Below, piece after piece: positions 46,101 to 55,100 of a DNA stretch of 64,000 nucleotides. The stretch lies in the IMG/VR virus record IMGVR_UViG_3300031963_000004, positions 159,152 to 223,151 of that record, one strand, 5' to 3'. A program made the position numbers and the translations under genes. The notes beneath the pieces were generated by a model. It ran no database searches. It was not told the origin of the DNA and was given only the letters and a program-made list of their open reading frames with translations. The stretch comes from a virus. Each line of letters opens with the position of its first letter. Within the stretch, counting starts at the first letter, position 1.

Positions 46101-48702
46101 TCAAACAGGTTTTTCATATTATTTTAACAATACTGCTTCATCAAGAATAATTATGCCTACTAGTGATGACTTAAAAATTGGTTCGTCAGATTTTACGATA
46201 GAATTTTGGGGATATTTGGAAGGAACTTCTGGTGGTATTTATGGCTCCGATCAAGATTCCTTGCAGATATTTTATGCTAGCGACACCTTACACTTAAACA
46301 AATTGATGTCAGCAGCAGTAGTAAACTTTTCATTAACTGGATATAAAAATAAATGGACTCATTACGCATTTTCTAAATCAGGTGGTACTACTAGAATGTT
46401 TTTTAATGGAGTGCAAGTGGCAAGCGCAGCAGATACTCAAAATTATGCAGGCCTTGGAAGTACCACAAGAATAGGTGGTATTGCAGATGGTACAGGTAAT
46501 CCACTTTACATGCGCGGATGGCTTTGTGATTTTCATGTTTTAAGAGGAACTGGTAAATATACTGCTAACTTTACGCCGCCAACAGGTTTAATAACTCCTA
46601 ATAGTAGTGGAACAGTACTATTAACAGCTAGATCAAATAGAATTGTTGATGATGGTCCTAATAGAACTAGTTTTACTAGTACTATAGGAGTGTCAACTCA
46701 ACCTTTCTCTCCATTTAGTCCTCAATTAGTAAGACCTACAGGATACAGCGTTTATTTTAATGGTAGTACTGATTTCCTTGATAACTCATTTGCAGGGTCT
46801 GCTGTGAGTTTTAGCAGTAATCCATTTACTATAGAATTTTGGATGTATCCTACAGTAGTTAATTCTACAACAAGAGCAATATTAGAAAATAGAGCAGCAG
46901 CAAGCGAACCTGTGCCCGTAATTAGTTTGAATACCTCTAATCAATTAATTTATTTTGTTTCTGGTAGTACACGAATCACAAGTTCAATAACTATATCAGC
47001 AAATACATGGTATCACGTAGCTTTAGTTAGAAATAGCGGAACAACGACGATGTATATCGATGGTACTAGCAGAGGAACATGGACAGATTCTACATCTTAT
47101 AGTAGTACATCAGTAGTTAGGATTGGTCAAGCATACACTACACCAAACAACAATTATGTAGGATATATCTGTGACTTACGTATAACTAATAACGTCGCAG
47201 TTTACACAGGTGCATTTGCAAGGCCAATTGGTCCGTTAGCTTTAACAGGAGCAGCATCAGCCTCTGCATATTCAAGCACCACAAACGTAAATACTACGTT
47301 TGATACGAATAGAGTTCTATTGCATGTATGCCAAGATTCTTGGTTTAGTGATAAAGGAGCACGATCATTTCTCACCAGAACTCCAAATGGAAGCACAGCA
47401 ATATCAACTTGGAATCCATTTCAACCAGCTACAACGACAACTTCAAGTGTTTCTTATTCAGGCTTAACAGTAGGAGGAAGTGCGTACTTTGATGGTACCG
47501 GTTATTTAGAAATGACAGACAATTCCTCATTGCAGTTCGGCACGGAAAACTTTTTTATTGAATTTTGGGCATATGCCACTACCTCATTAACAACTAATTA
47601 TATTATATCTCAATGGGGAAGTGCAAATAGAGGATGTATAGTAGGAGTGGGTGTAGTAACTTCAGGACAGATGGGAGCAGCATTCTCAACGACTGGAAGT
47701 GACAGTATTACGGTTAATGATACCGCTGCATTTCCTATAAACCAATGGGTCCATGTAGTTGTAGCAAGAACCACGACAACATTAGCGTTGTATGTAAACG
47801 GTCTTCGTAAGGGCACCGGAACGTTTGGAGCAGGTGCAACCGTATTCAATTCAACTAATAATATACGTATAGGTGCGCATTCCGATGGAGCAGCCAGTAA
47901 CTATTGGACAGGATACATTTCAGAATTACGTACAGGAAGGTCTCCTAACAACTTATATCCATATATGGCAGGATATACTTCTATTGGAATTCCTTATACC
48001 GCTATGAATCCAACGTCAACAATTACAACAAATAGCAATACTTTCGCTTTCCCTATGCCTCAAACTACTCTAGCATTGAGTTTTGACAATGCCGGAATAG
48101 TAAATGCAACAAATAAAAGTAATTTTGTAACTAATGGGTCTGTAAAAACAACAAACGTTAATACTAAATTTGGGAATAATGCTTTAAGATTTACTTCGGC
48201 AACATCTGATTATATAAATCCAGTAGCAGGTACATACCCTATACCTGCACAGTATCAACTAGGAACAGGTGATTTTACTATCGAATTTTGGATTAATTTT
48301 GTTACAGTTGGTTCTTTCCAATATATAGTTGATTTTAGACCAGAATCACTTGAAGGTGCGTACCCAACAATTTACATGAACTCATCTAGTAAATTAATAT
48401 ATTTTGCAAATAGTAGTGATAGAATCACCGGGACTACAACGATGGTGACTAATACATGGTACCATGTAGCAGTAGTTAGAAGCAGTGGCTCAACAAAATT
48501 GTACGTGAATGGAGCTAATGAAGGGTCTACGTACACTGATGCTACCGATTATTTAGGAACAGCAAGCAGACCTAGACTAGGAAGCAATAGCAATTTTACA
48601 GGTAATTATTTAAACGCATATATCGATGATTTTAGAATAAGCAGAATTGCTAGATATACAACTAACTTTAGCGTACCAACCCGCGCCTATTTTACACTAT
48701 AA
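43153..48702 (+). CDS. Giant adhesin: IPT/Ig repeats followed by six LamG domains
   Basis: At 1849 aa this is the largest protein in the window. The N-terminus carries an IPT/TIG-like domain (~35-120, GGQTVIVNGGGFVAGLTVTV), a putative-Ig (He_PIG-like) unit at ~125-215 (YSLVSGSLPAG...GVISGTSP), and three more related Ig units to ~485. Six LamG-like domains begin near residues 529, 769, 987, 1196, 1442 and 1675. Each carries FGTGDxTIEFW, WxHxAxxR and YxNG motifs, and most end in a LRIxKGTAxYTxxF strand. The most likely role is carbohydrate or surface binding at the tail tip. A close architectural relative begins at 60965. Confidence 0.72.
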   Translation: MFNSGLLGDRAPDGFGIVSNESQFIQASDPQPSISGWTISGTDDIALDPLGGQTVIVNGGGFVAGLTVTVDGTIVSPVTLLGPTQISFTSIPRAGGLYTLAVYNTNGTTAILVPGLYYSSIPTFSTASGNIGTNYETQAISTSVVASSDTAVTYSLVSGSLPAGATLYANGVISGTSPTVGSSTTYSFTIKAEDAEKQDVVRSFTLTVNPDIVSWSAPSADSVISTYESVAIANTTLTATNLVSGNITYTGANLPSGISITGNTLSGTTTTVGNSAITLTATSASSTKTANRTAYINVQQDSVTWSSPANASVITTYEYAPIANTSLSATSAAGFGVEYSQSGAPTGVSISGNTLAGTSTVVGNANVTLTATANTTNRTQTRTVYVNVQQDAVTFSNPANATTDYTLIQNEAMDNITLAATSAAGFNVSYSANTLPTGISLTGNTISGTPTVVANSSSLVTGTSATSNRTTTRTFNWTIILPLDQFFSTNAALIATPSDSLTWISDASTNKFELSIAGDVRPSAKTPYSDNTVLYLPGGSSYITLPANTPNLQFGTGDWTIEFWAMPETDPSGDGIEANTWLLSIGSQLRIGLGGNAYWLLGMGSGGGINPVVSTLGGAQIGLYKNQWTHLALTRKGNNFTFWVNGIYGWNYNNAAVGTNFTGTIAIADNSLGNGQGTRFNGWIAGLRILKGTALFDPSIAWPARYAISSMASPFANITNTVFNLRVRADGTLSDISGNNYSVTKLGTPRATSNFGPWLDTNVISGSGYFDGTGDYLTAPANAAFDFGTGDFTIELYFYRSGIKGNSFHDNIIGNRPTSLSSGQWHLFVGPTAGGAFSLTARTPAGDITLSGGVCIENAWNHLAVVRNGTSLSLFVNGINVNSTTTSTSIGDSVSNLSIAAFNDGAFPTIGYVSNVRIVKGTAVYTANFTVPTSPLTAIANTSLLTLQNRTDEGTRRFIECSSNNWPLTRTGGVSQGSFSPYGQTGFSYYFNNTASSRIIMPTSDDLKIGSSDFTIEFWGYLEGTSGGIYGSDQDSLQIFYASDTLHLNKLMSAAVVNFSLTGYKNKWTHYAFSKSGGTTRMFFNGVQVASAADTQNYAGLGSTTRIGGIADGTGNPLYMRGWLCDFHVLRGTGKYTANFTPPTGLITPNSSGTVLLTARSNRIVDDGPNRTSFTSTIGVSTQPFSPFSPQLVRPTGYSVYFNGSTDFLDNSFAGSAVSFSSNPFTIEFWMYPTVVNSTTRAILENRAAASEPVPVISLNTSNQLIYFVSGSTRITSSITISANTWYHVALVRNSGTTTMYIDGTSRGTWTDSTSYSSTSVVRIGQAYTTPNNNYVGYICDLRITNNVAVYTGAFARPIGPLALTGAASASAYSSTTNVNTTFDTNRVLLHVCQDSWFSDKGARSFLTRTPNGSTAISTWNPFQPATTTTSSVSYSGLTVGGSAYFDGTGYLEMTDNSSLQFGTENFFIEFWAYATTSLTTNYIISQWGSANRGCIVGVGVVTSGQMGAAFSTTGSDSITVNDTAAFPINQWVHVVVARTTTTLALYVNGLRKGTGTFGAGATVFNSTNNIRIGAHSDGAASNYWTGYISELRTGRSPNNLYPYMAGYTSIGIPYTAMNPTSTITTNSNTFAFPMPQTTLALSFDNAGIVNATNKSNFVTNGSVKTTNVNTKFGNNALRFTSATSDYINPVAGTYPIPAQYQLGTGDFTIEFWINFVTVGSFQYIVDFRPESLEGAYPTIYMNSSSKLIYFANSSDRITGTTTMVTNTWYHVAVVRSSGSTKLYVNGANEGSTYTDATDYLGTASRPRLGSNSNFTGNYLNAYIDDFRISRIARYTTNFSVPTRAYFTL

Positions 48703-48724
48703 TAAAAATTAAGTAAAGTAATTA

Positions 48725-51571
48725 ATGGAAAACTCAAAATTATTACAACCCTTTAACTTAGACGTTACTAAGGAATATGTTCTTGGTACTGTAGTAGCAA
48801 ACATCAAAACAAATAACTTGATGTATGCAAATGGGGTTCCTTATACTTTTTCTACACCGCCCGGCGGCAGTAACACACAAATTCAATTTAATAATAGTGG
48901 ATCATTTGGCTCAAGTGCAAACTTAATTTTTAATGCAGATACTAAAACACTGGTTGTAGATAACATATCTGCTAACGGTTCAGGATTGTCATCAATATCC
49001 GGTGCTAATGTAACCGGTGCCGTAGCCAATGCAACATATGCTGTAGATTCAGGTACCGCACAAACAGCACTAAGTGTATCAGGCGGAAATGTTAGTGGTC
49101 AAGTAGGTAACGCATTAGTAGCAGGCACTGTTTATACAAATGCACAACCTAACATTACTAGTGTTGGTACATTAGGTAATTTAACTGTAACCACAAATGC
49201 TGCAATCGGAAATGTAAAGACAGATAACCTTTTATATAGTAATGGTAATCCTTGGACCTTTTCGTCAAACCCAGCTGGATCAAATACAGAACTTCAGTAT
49301 AATAATGCAGGTGCATTAGGTGCGAGTGCAAATCTAGTTTTTAATACAAGTACAAAAACATTAACAGTTGATAAAATTTCTGCTAATGGTGCAGGATTGT
49401 CATCACTATCTGGTGCTAATGTAAGTGGTGCAGTTGCAAATGCAACATATGCAACTGATTCAGGCACAGCACAAACAGCAGTAAGTGTTGCTGGCGCAAA
49501 TGTCACAGGCCAAGTTAATAATGCAGCTATAGCAGGAACTGTTTACACTAATGCTCAACCAAATATTACAAGTGTAGGTAATTTAACAACTTTAACTGTA
49601 ACAGGTGAATCAAATTTAGGTAATATAGGCAATGTTAAAATTACAGGTGGTAGTAACGGATACATATTACAAACAGACGGTAATGGTAATTTAAGTTGGG
49701 GTAGTAGTGCAGGAACTACAGTAGGTGATCTGTATTTTGATTCATTCGTTGCGAATGGAACACAGACTATCTTCACATTAAATCAGACTCCTGAAGCAAA
49801 AAAATATATAAGTGTTTACATAGACAGTACATATCAACCTAACGAAGCTTATACATTAACAGGGAATACTGTTACTTTCGTAGAAGCTCCTGATGCAAAC
49901 AGTGTAATTGAAATTAGAACTAACAATCCTGGCACTATTACAAGTGCAAGTACTTCAGGCACAGTTACAACAAACGCACAACCAAACATTACGAGCGTGG
50001 GTAATCTAACTAGCTTAACAATGTCAGGTAACATAATACCTAGCGTTAGTAATACATACAGCTTAGGTAATTCAACTAACAGATTTAAAGATTTATTTTT
50101 AGAAGGTAATACAATTTATTTAGGTAACACTGCATTATCGTCTGAAGATGTACTACCATTTAATTTAACTATTGCACCTGAAGTTCTCACGATTAATGCA
50201 AATGGATCAGGTCCTGGTAATGACATACATTGGTTATGGACATGGACTCAGAGTTCATTGCCATATGCCAGAACTAGTATTACTAATCAACAACAGATAC
50301 AAGTTCCTTTATACAGACAAGGAACTTACCAAGTCAACAACTTTGCTAATGAAATACATGGCAATTTGGATCAAAGACATGGATTATATCTTAAATGGGT
50401 AGATGGTGCAGGTCTAGATAATTTAGTAAGTTGGGCTGTAAATGCAGGTAACGTAACATTCAGTCACCCTGATATCAATGGTGGTGCTAACACCACAGTT
50501 CAACGATTAAATATTTCGGTTCCAGCGAATATAACAATACCAACATTAAATCTACCAAGCAACGTAACGTACAACGTTGCTGCAAATGGCAGTAGTGCAT
50601 TTAGTATTAGTGGAAGTGGTGTCGGTGAAAACAGAAACATAGGACCATTATATCGCGGCGCAACTTATACATTTAATCTAGATACTTCATTATCAAATCA
50701 TCCATTCTATATTACAACTGATAATGGCACTGGATTCGTCGCTAATCAGTATGTAGGAGAATATACCACTGGTATTACTGGTTCTAGAGGTAATGGTGCT
50801 TCGGGTGCTAATGTTCTAACATTTACTGTAGCAAATAATGCGCCTGACACATTATTCTATCAATGTGGTCATCATTCAGGTATGCGTGGTGCTATCACAA
50901 TTAAAAATTTAGCTGTAGAAACCAATATTAACGGTAATCCGGTGCTTTATTTTCAGCACGGTAAAGAAGGACATAAGACACCAGTAGAGATAAGACCAAT
51001 ACCAAGTATGGTCAATCAGATGTGTCTTGTATATGATGCTTCTTCAGGTCAATTCGTACCTCAGGACTTAGCAACATATGTTGAGAACACACCAAGCTTT
51101 AAAAATAAAATTCAAGAAGTAGCCGGTACAGCTACATTAATAGCCCCGAGTGGCGTCGCGGTTGTTCCTACAGTCATGGTAGTTGAAGATGTAAGTTACT
51201 TACCTTTAGTTGATAACACAAATGGTGACTTAGCGTTTGACGCATACACAGATACATTATATATTTGGGAAACTAATTCATGGCGTAGCACAAAATCTGC
51301 ATTGAATCTAGCTGCATATTCAGGAGCAGTTAGTTTTACAGGCTCTAATGTCAGTTTAGGCAATGTAGCTAATCTTAAGATTTACGGTGGTGCTGCTAAT
51401 CAATTTCTTAAAACAGATGGCGCTGGAAACTTAACATGGGTATCTCAAAGTTCAGGTGGTCTTACGATTGGTAGACAGACAGGTAATGCGTTAAGCGTTA
51501 GCATATCTGCTGGTAATGTAGCAATCTTGACCAGAGCGACAGGCAACTTTAATGTCCCAGTGAATTCATAA
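48725..51571 (+). CDS. Tail-fibre protein with cupredoxin-like domain, LLQPFNLD type
   Basis: A 948-aa protein. The LLQPFNLDVTKEYVLG start is followed by two GSNTQIQFN/GSNTELQYN modules and a YFDSFVANGTQTIFTLN module. Then comes TNRFKDLFLEGNTIYLG near 460 and a block of ~430 residues nearly repeated in 56417. Inside it, residues ~620-725 form a cupredoxin-like domain with H659 (NHPFYI), C714, H717 and M720 in YQCGHHSGMRG, the type-1 copper ligand set. A conserved FQHGKEGHKTPVEIRPIPSM region follows. Whether copper is bound is unknown. Confidence 0.7.
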   Translation: MENSKLLQPFNLDVTKEYVLGTVVANIKTNNLMYANGVPYTFSTPPGGSNTQIQFNNSGSFGSSANLIFNADTKTLVVDNISANGSGLSSISGANVTGAVANATYAVDSGTAQTALSVSGGNVSGQVGNALVAGTVYTNAQPNITSVGTLGNLTVTTNAAIGNVKTDNLLYSNGNPWTFSSNPAGSNTELQYNNAGALGASANLVFNTSTKTLTVDKISANGAGLSSLSGANVSGAVANATYATDSGTAQTAVSVAGANVTGQVNNAAIAGTVYTNAQPNITSVGNLTTLTVTGESNLGNIGNVKITGGSNGYILQTDGNGNLSWGSSAGTTVGDLYFDSFVANGTQTIFTLNQTPEAKKYISVYIDSTYQPNEAYTLTGNTVTFVEAPDANSVIEIRTNNPGTITSASTSGTVTTNAQPNITSVGNLTSLTMSGNIIPSVSNTYSLGNSTNRFKDLFLEGNTIYLGNTALSSEDVLPFNLTIAPEVLTINANGSGPGNDIHWLWTWTQSSLPYARTSITNQQQIQVPLYRQGTYQVNNFANEIHGNLDQRHGLYLKWVDGAGLDNLVSWAVNAGNVTFSHPDINGGANTTVQRLNISVPANITIPTLNLPSNVTYNVAANGSSAFSISGSGVGENRNIGPLYRGATYTFNLDTSLSNHPFYITTDNGTGFVANQYVGEYTTGITGSRGNGASGANVLTFTVANNAPDTLFYQCGHHSGMRGAITIKNLAVETNINGNPVLYFQHGKEGHKTPVEIRPIPSMVNQMCLVYDASSGQFVPQDLATYVENTPSFKNKIQEVAGTATLIAPSGVAVVPTVMVVEDVSYLPLVDNTNGDLAFDAYTDTLYIWETNSWRSTKSALNLAAYSGAVSFTGSNVSLGNVANLKIYGGAANQFLKTDGAGNLTWVSQSSGGLTIGRQTGNALSVSISAGNVAILTRATGNFNVPVNS
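50010..51290 (+). repeat. Long paralogous segment, copy 1 (pair 57920-59230)
   Basis: Coding segment running from TSLTMSGNIIPSVSNTYSLG through the cupredoxin-like domain to IWETNSWRSTKS. It is matched almost residue for residue in the 56417 gene, with many identical DNA stretches. It is a likely site for recombination between the two fibres. Confidence 0.75.
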
Positions 51572-51587
51572 GAATAGGAAAAAATCC

Positions 51588-51595
51588 GATAAATA
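51588..51595 (+). promoter_or_regulatory. Putative late promoter box GATAAATA
   Basis: GATAAATA between the 948-aa fibre and the 70-aa protein, 19 nt before the ATG at 51614. Same octamer as at 18218 and 39367. Confidence 0.55.
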
Positions 51596-51613
51596 TAGAA
51601 ATAGGACAAACTT

Positions 51614-51826
51614 ATGGCTAATAGAATACCTTTAATAGTTAACCCATCTGCATCTCAGATACAAGAACTTCCTGCAGGTGACACACTAGATTTAAGCAAT
51701 TGTACAATAGCTTCAGACGCTATTACAGTTTCAGGAAATTTAACAGTATCTGGTAATATAATTGGTAATGCTATTGATAGACATGTTGTTAGATCAACAA
51801 TAATATCCTCAATAATTGATATATAA
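51614..51826 (+). CDS. Small MANRIPLIV virion protein
   Basis: A 70-aa protein, MANRIPLIVNPSASQIQELP, then a short shaft segment (TVSGNLTVSGNIIGN) and a hydrophobic tail. The MANRIPLIV...QIQELP start is frequently seen in structural proteins of aquatic T4-like phages. Here it is only the head of such a protein: a minimal version without a long shaft. It might be truncated or a genuine small connector. Confidence 0.6.
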   Translation: MANRIPLIVNPSASQIQELPAGDTLDLSNCTIASDAITVSGNLTVSGNIIGNAIDRHVVRSTIISSIIDI

Positions 51827-51837
51827 AAGGAACACAG

Positions 51838-52194
51838 ATGGCAAATCCAAATCTTGCATCAGTAACGAACATAAAAGCAGACTCATTGTTTGTAAACTTA
51901 ACTACCTCTGACACTCAAATTTTAGAGAACGCAGCAGCCAGCAATCAACTAGTTAAAGTCTCTGCATTAATAGTAGCTAATAAAGCTACTTCTCCTGCTT
52001 CAGTCACATTACAAGTAAGACGCAGTGCAGCAGATTTCCCTATAGCATGGCAAATCTTAATACCTGCAAACTCTACTGTAGTCATTGTTGGAAAAGATGC
52101 ACCAATATACTTAGGAGAAGGTGATGCACTACGAGGTTTAGCAAGCGCAAACTCAGCATTAGTACTAACAGTAAGTTTCGAAACTCTATCATAA
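51838..52194 (+). CDS. Small beta virion protein, MANPNIV family copy 3
   Basis: A 118-aa protein beginning MANPNLASVTNIKADSLFVN and ending DAPIYLGEGDALRGLASANSALVLTVSFETLS. It shares the length, N-terminus and YLGEGD-type C-terminal motif with the copies at 37415, 42792 and 59364. It has an RBS AAGGA at 51827 and is directly followed by the 1305-aa LamG protein. Confidence 0.66.
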   Translation: MANPNLASVTNIKADSLFVNLTTSDTQILENAAASNQLVKVSALIVANKATSPASVTLQVRRSAADFPIAWQILIPANSTVVIVGKDAPIYLGEGDALRGLASANSALVLTVSFETLS

Positions 52195-52195
52195 T

Positions 52196-55100
52196 ATGAG
52201 AAATAATAGATACAAAGGTGGTTTTCCTGTTGACAAACTTGATGGCAGATCAGGTGTTTTTACAGCAGATGATATAGATGCATTAAAAAGAAAATCATTA
52301 AGTACTTGGCCTGCGCCGAATCAAAATGATACTAGCCAAACTGTTTGGCCTTCAGGTCCAGATAGAGATCCATATTATTCGCAAGTAGTTTGGCATTTAA
52401 CTGATGCTATTGAGGAACAACCTGCGGGCGCAATGCATGACCACAGCGGTAAAAATCACGAAGCACATTATATAAAGCCTAGAAATGATTGGCCATATGG
52501 CAGTCCCTTTCATGCAGGACCTAAACACTTTCATAGCACATACTTTAATGACCAATGCTATCGTGTCACAGATACAGCTAGTTTAAGATTAGGTACAACT
52601 GCATTTACAATTGAATTTTGGGCATGCCTACATAGAAATGATGCGACTGAACATTACATCATAGGTAAGGGTGGGCAGGCAGGAAGAACATCCGGTACCG
52701 GTTGGGTAGTATATTTAACTAGCACATATATTTTAGGATATTACGATGCTGTAGGTAATGTGAGTATACAAGGTGCTAGTGCATTAAACAGAGATCAGTG
52801 GTATCACATTGCAATTGTTCGTACAAGCACAAGTTCAAACGATACAAGAATATATGTAGATGGTGCACTTTACGCCACAGGAACATCTTCAGGTAATTTT
52901 ACAGATACAAATACATTATACATAGGCAGAGACAGAGTAGATACCGCTAGTTCTGCATATTATGGAAAATTAACTGACATTAGAATTAGCAGTGGAGCTG
53001 TTTATACAGCAGCATTTACAAGACCTTCAACTCCATTGACAATGGCAAGTCCTGCACTGTTGACGATTGGTGCTATAGAACCATGGCATCCTAATAGTCC
53101 ATTATGGCAAAGAGAAGGTTTAACCATATCACTGAATAGTTCGCAGGTAATGCGATTAAACGATACACCATTCATGAATAAAGCCACTAATCCATATTTA
53201 GGTAGAGGTTTTCATTCTGTGTCTATGTTAGATGGCACATGGTTTAGACTGAAAGATTATACAGCAGGTGGATTAAATCATCTTAATTTTGGCACCGGTC
53301 CTTTTACGGTTGAAGCTTGGGTAAGAATGGGTGATGCTAGAGGTTATTTCCCACTATGCGGCAAAGGTACAGGCAATGCAGGTGCAGCAGGCTCAACGGG
53401 CTGGTCAGCATACATAGATGGTAACTTTAGACCTGTATGGAGTGACGGTGCAACACAGCATACTGGTAATACAACTACCCATGCTATATACCACAGTGGT
53501 TGGTATCATATCGCATATGTGAGAGAGAGTACAGCAACTAACGGATTTAAAATTTATGTCAATGGTTATCTAGCATATACAGGTACATGCTCAACTAACT
53601 ACAATGATAGCAATGATGTAAACATGTTTGCAACACGAAATGTTGAATTGGCAGCGGCTGCGAGTTCAATGTGTTGTTTAAAAATTAGCAAGACTGCAAG
53701 ATATACTTCTGCTTTTGGTATTAATCCTCAAAGTAATGGGGTATCAACATTTATTGATAATGTTTGCACAACAACAAATGATGCTAACACATCATTTTTA
53801 TCCTTCGGCGCAGGAAATCTAACTAGAGAAATTCCAATGGATGGTGGTTGGATAAATGATGGATATGGACAATATAGTTTTAGAGAGGTTTTAGGTCATC
53901 AATACTTTGGTGAAAAACACATAACATCAAGAACAAGCACAAGTACGACAGGTAATTACGGTGGTCACTCATCATATTTTTATAACGGTTCTCAACAGGT
54001 AATTAAGGCAAGAACAACAACAGGTGATTTTAGTTTTGGAACTGGTGATTTTAGTATAGAATTTTTTGTTACTTCAAATTGGCGTAACTCAGAAGGTAAT
54101 TCATTCATCATAACTTTCTTTGATACACGGAATTGGTTCAACGATGCAGGAATCGTACTTCAATCAGGTGATGGTTTGCGTGGATTTGAAGTTATAACAA
54201 ACAATACAATGGTTTTAACTACTCATCGTGGTCTTTGGGGAGACACAAGAAAATGGACACACGTTGTTGTTCAAAGAACTAATGGTAGTATAGCATTATA
54301 TGTAAATGGTAAAAAAGAAGCAGAAAGTCGTTTTACTAGTTCAATTGACGCACCACAAAATAGAATACACATCGGTAATGGTTCTTATATAAATTTACGC
54401 TATGCTAATGGGTTTTGGGGTCATATCAGTAATTTCAGAATCGTTAAAGGTGTTTCTGCGTACGGGGCGTATAGCGGCGGTGTAGGAGTTAACCCATCAT
54501 CAATTTTTGTTCCTACTAAGCCAATGGATATTACTGCAAATACTGTATTCTATAGTTTATGTAATGCAACTTTAAGAGATGAAACAGGTAGAAATGATGT
54601 TGTTGCAGGTGGCTGGAATAATTTAAATGAAAATTTAACAAGTGCATGGGACGTTTATAGTGGATCAACGTATAATCCCTTTGATCCAGAAACTGATTTT
54701 CCAACTTTTTATGATACTCAATTTATGGGGTCAAATCAATATCCTAATTGGAACAATGGTATGCACGCCCATTTACCAGAAACCTCAAACAACAACTCAT
54801 TCGCACCAACGTTAGGTTGGATACCAAGAATGAGTCGTGCTTGGACTATTGAACAATATTTTTATGTGCATGAAGTTAATCCAGGTAGTCCAAGCTCCCA
54901 TGGACAACATCAGTGTGCGGATTCTAATGGTCATTCAGGTTGGAATTTCAGTTACCATTTAAATAATGCTGCAACACCTGCTGCATCTAGAAACGATGTT
55001 AGTTTCCGTATGTTTTTAGGCACAACGAATTATCAGCAGCTTGCTACAAGTGGAAATACAGGAAATCTTCAGCCACATTCTTGGAATCATATGGCAGTTC

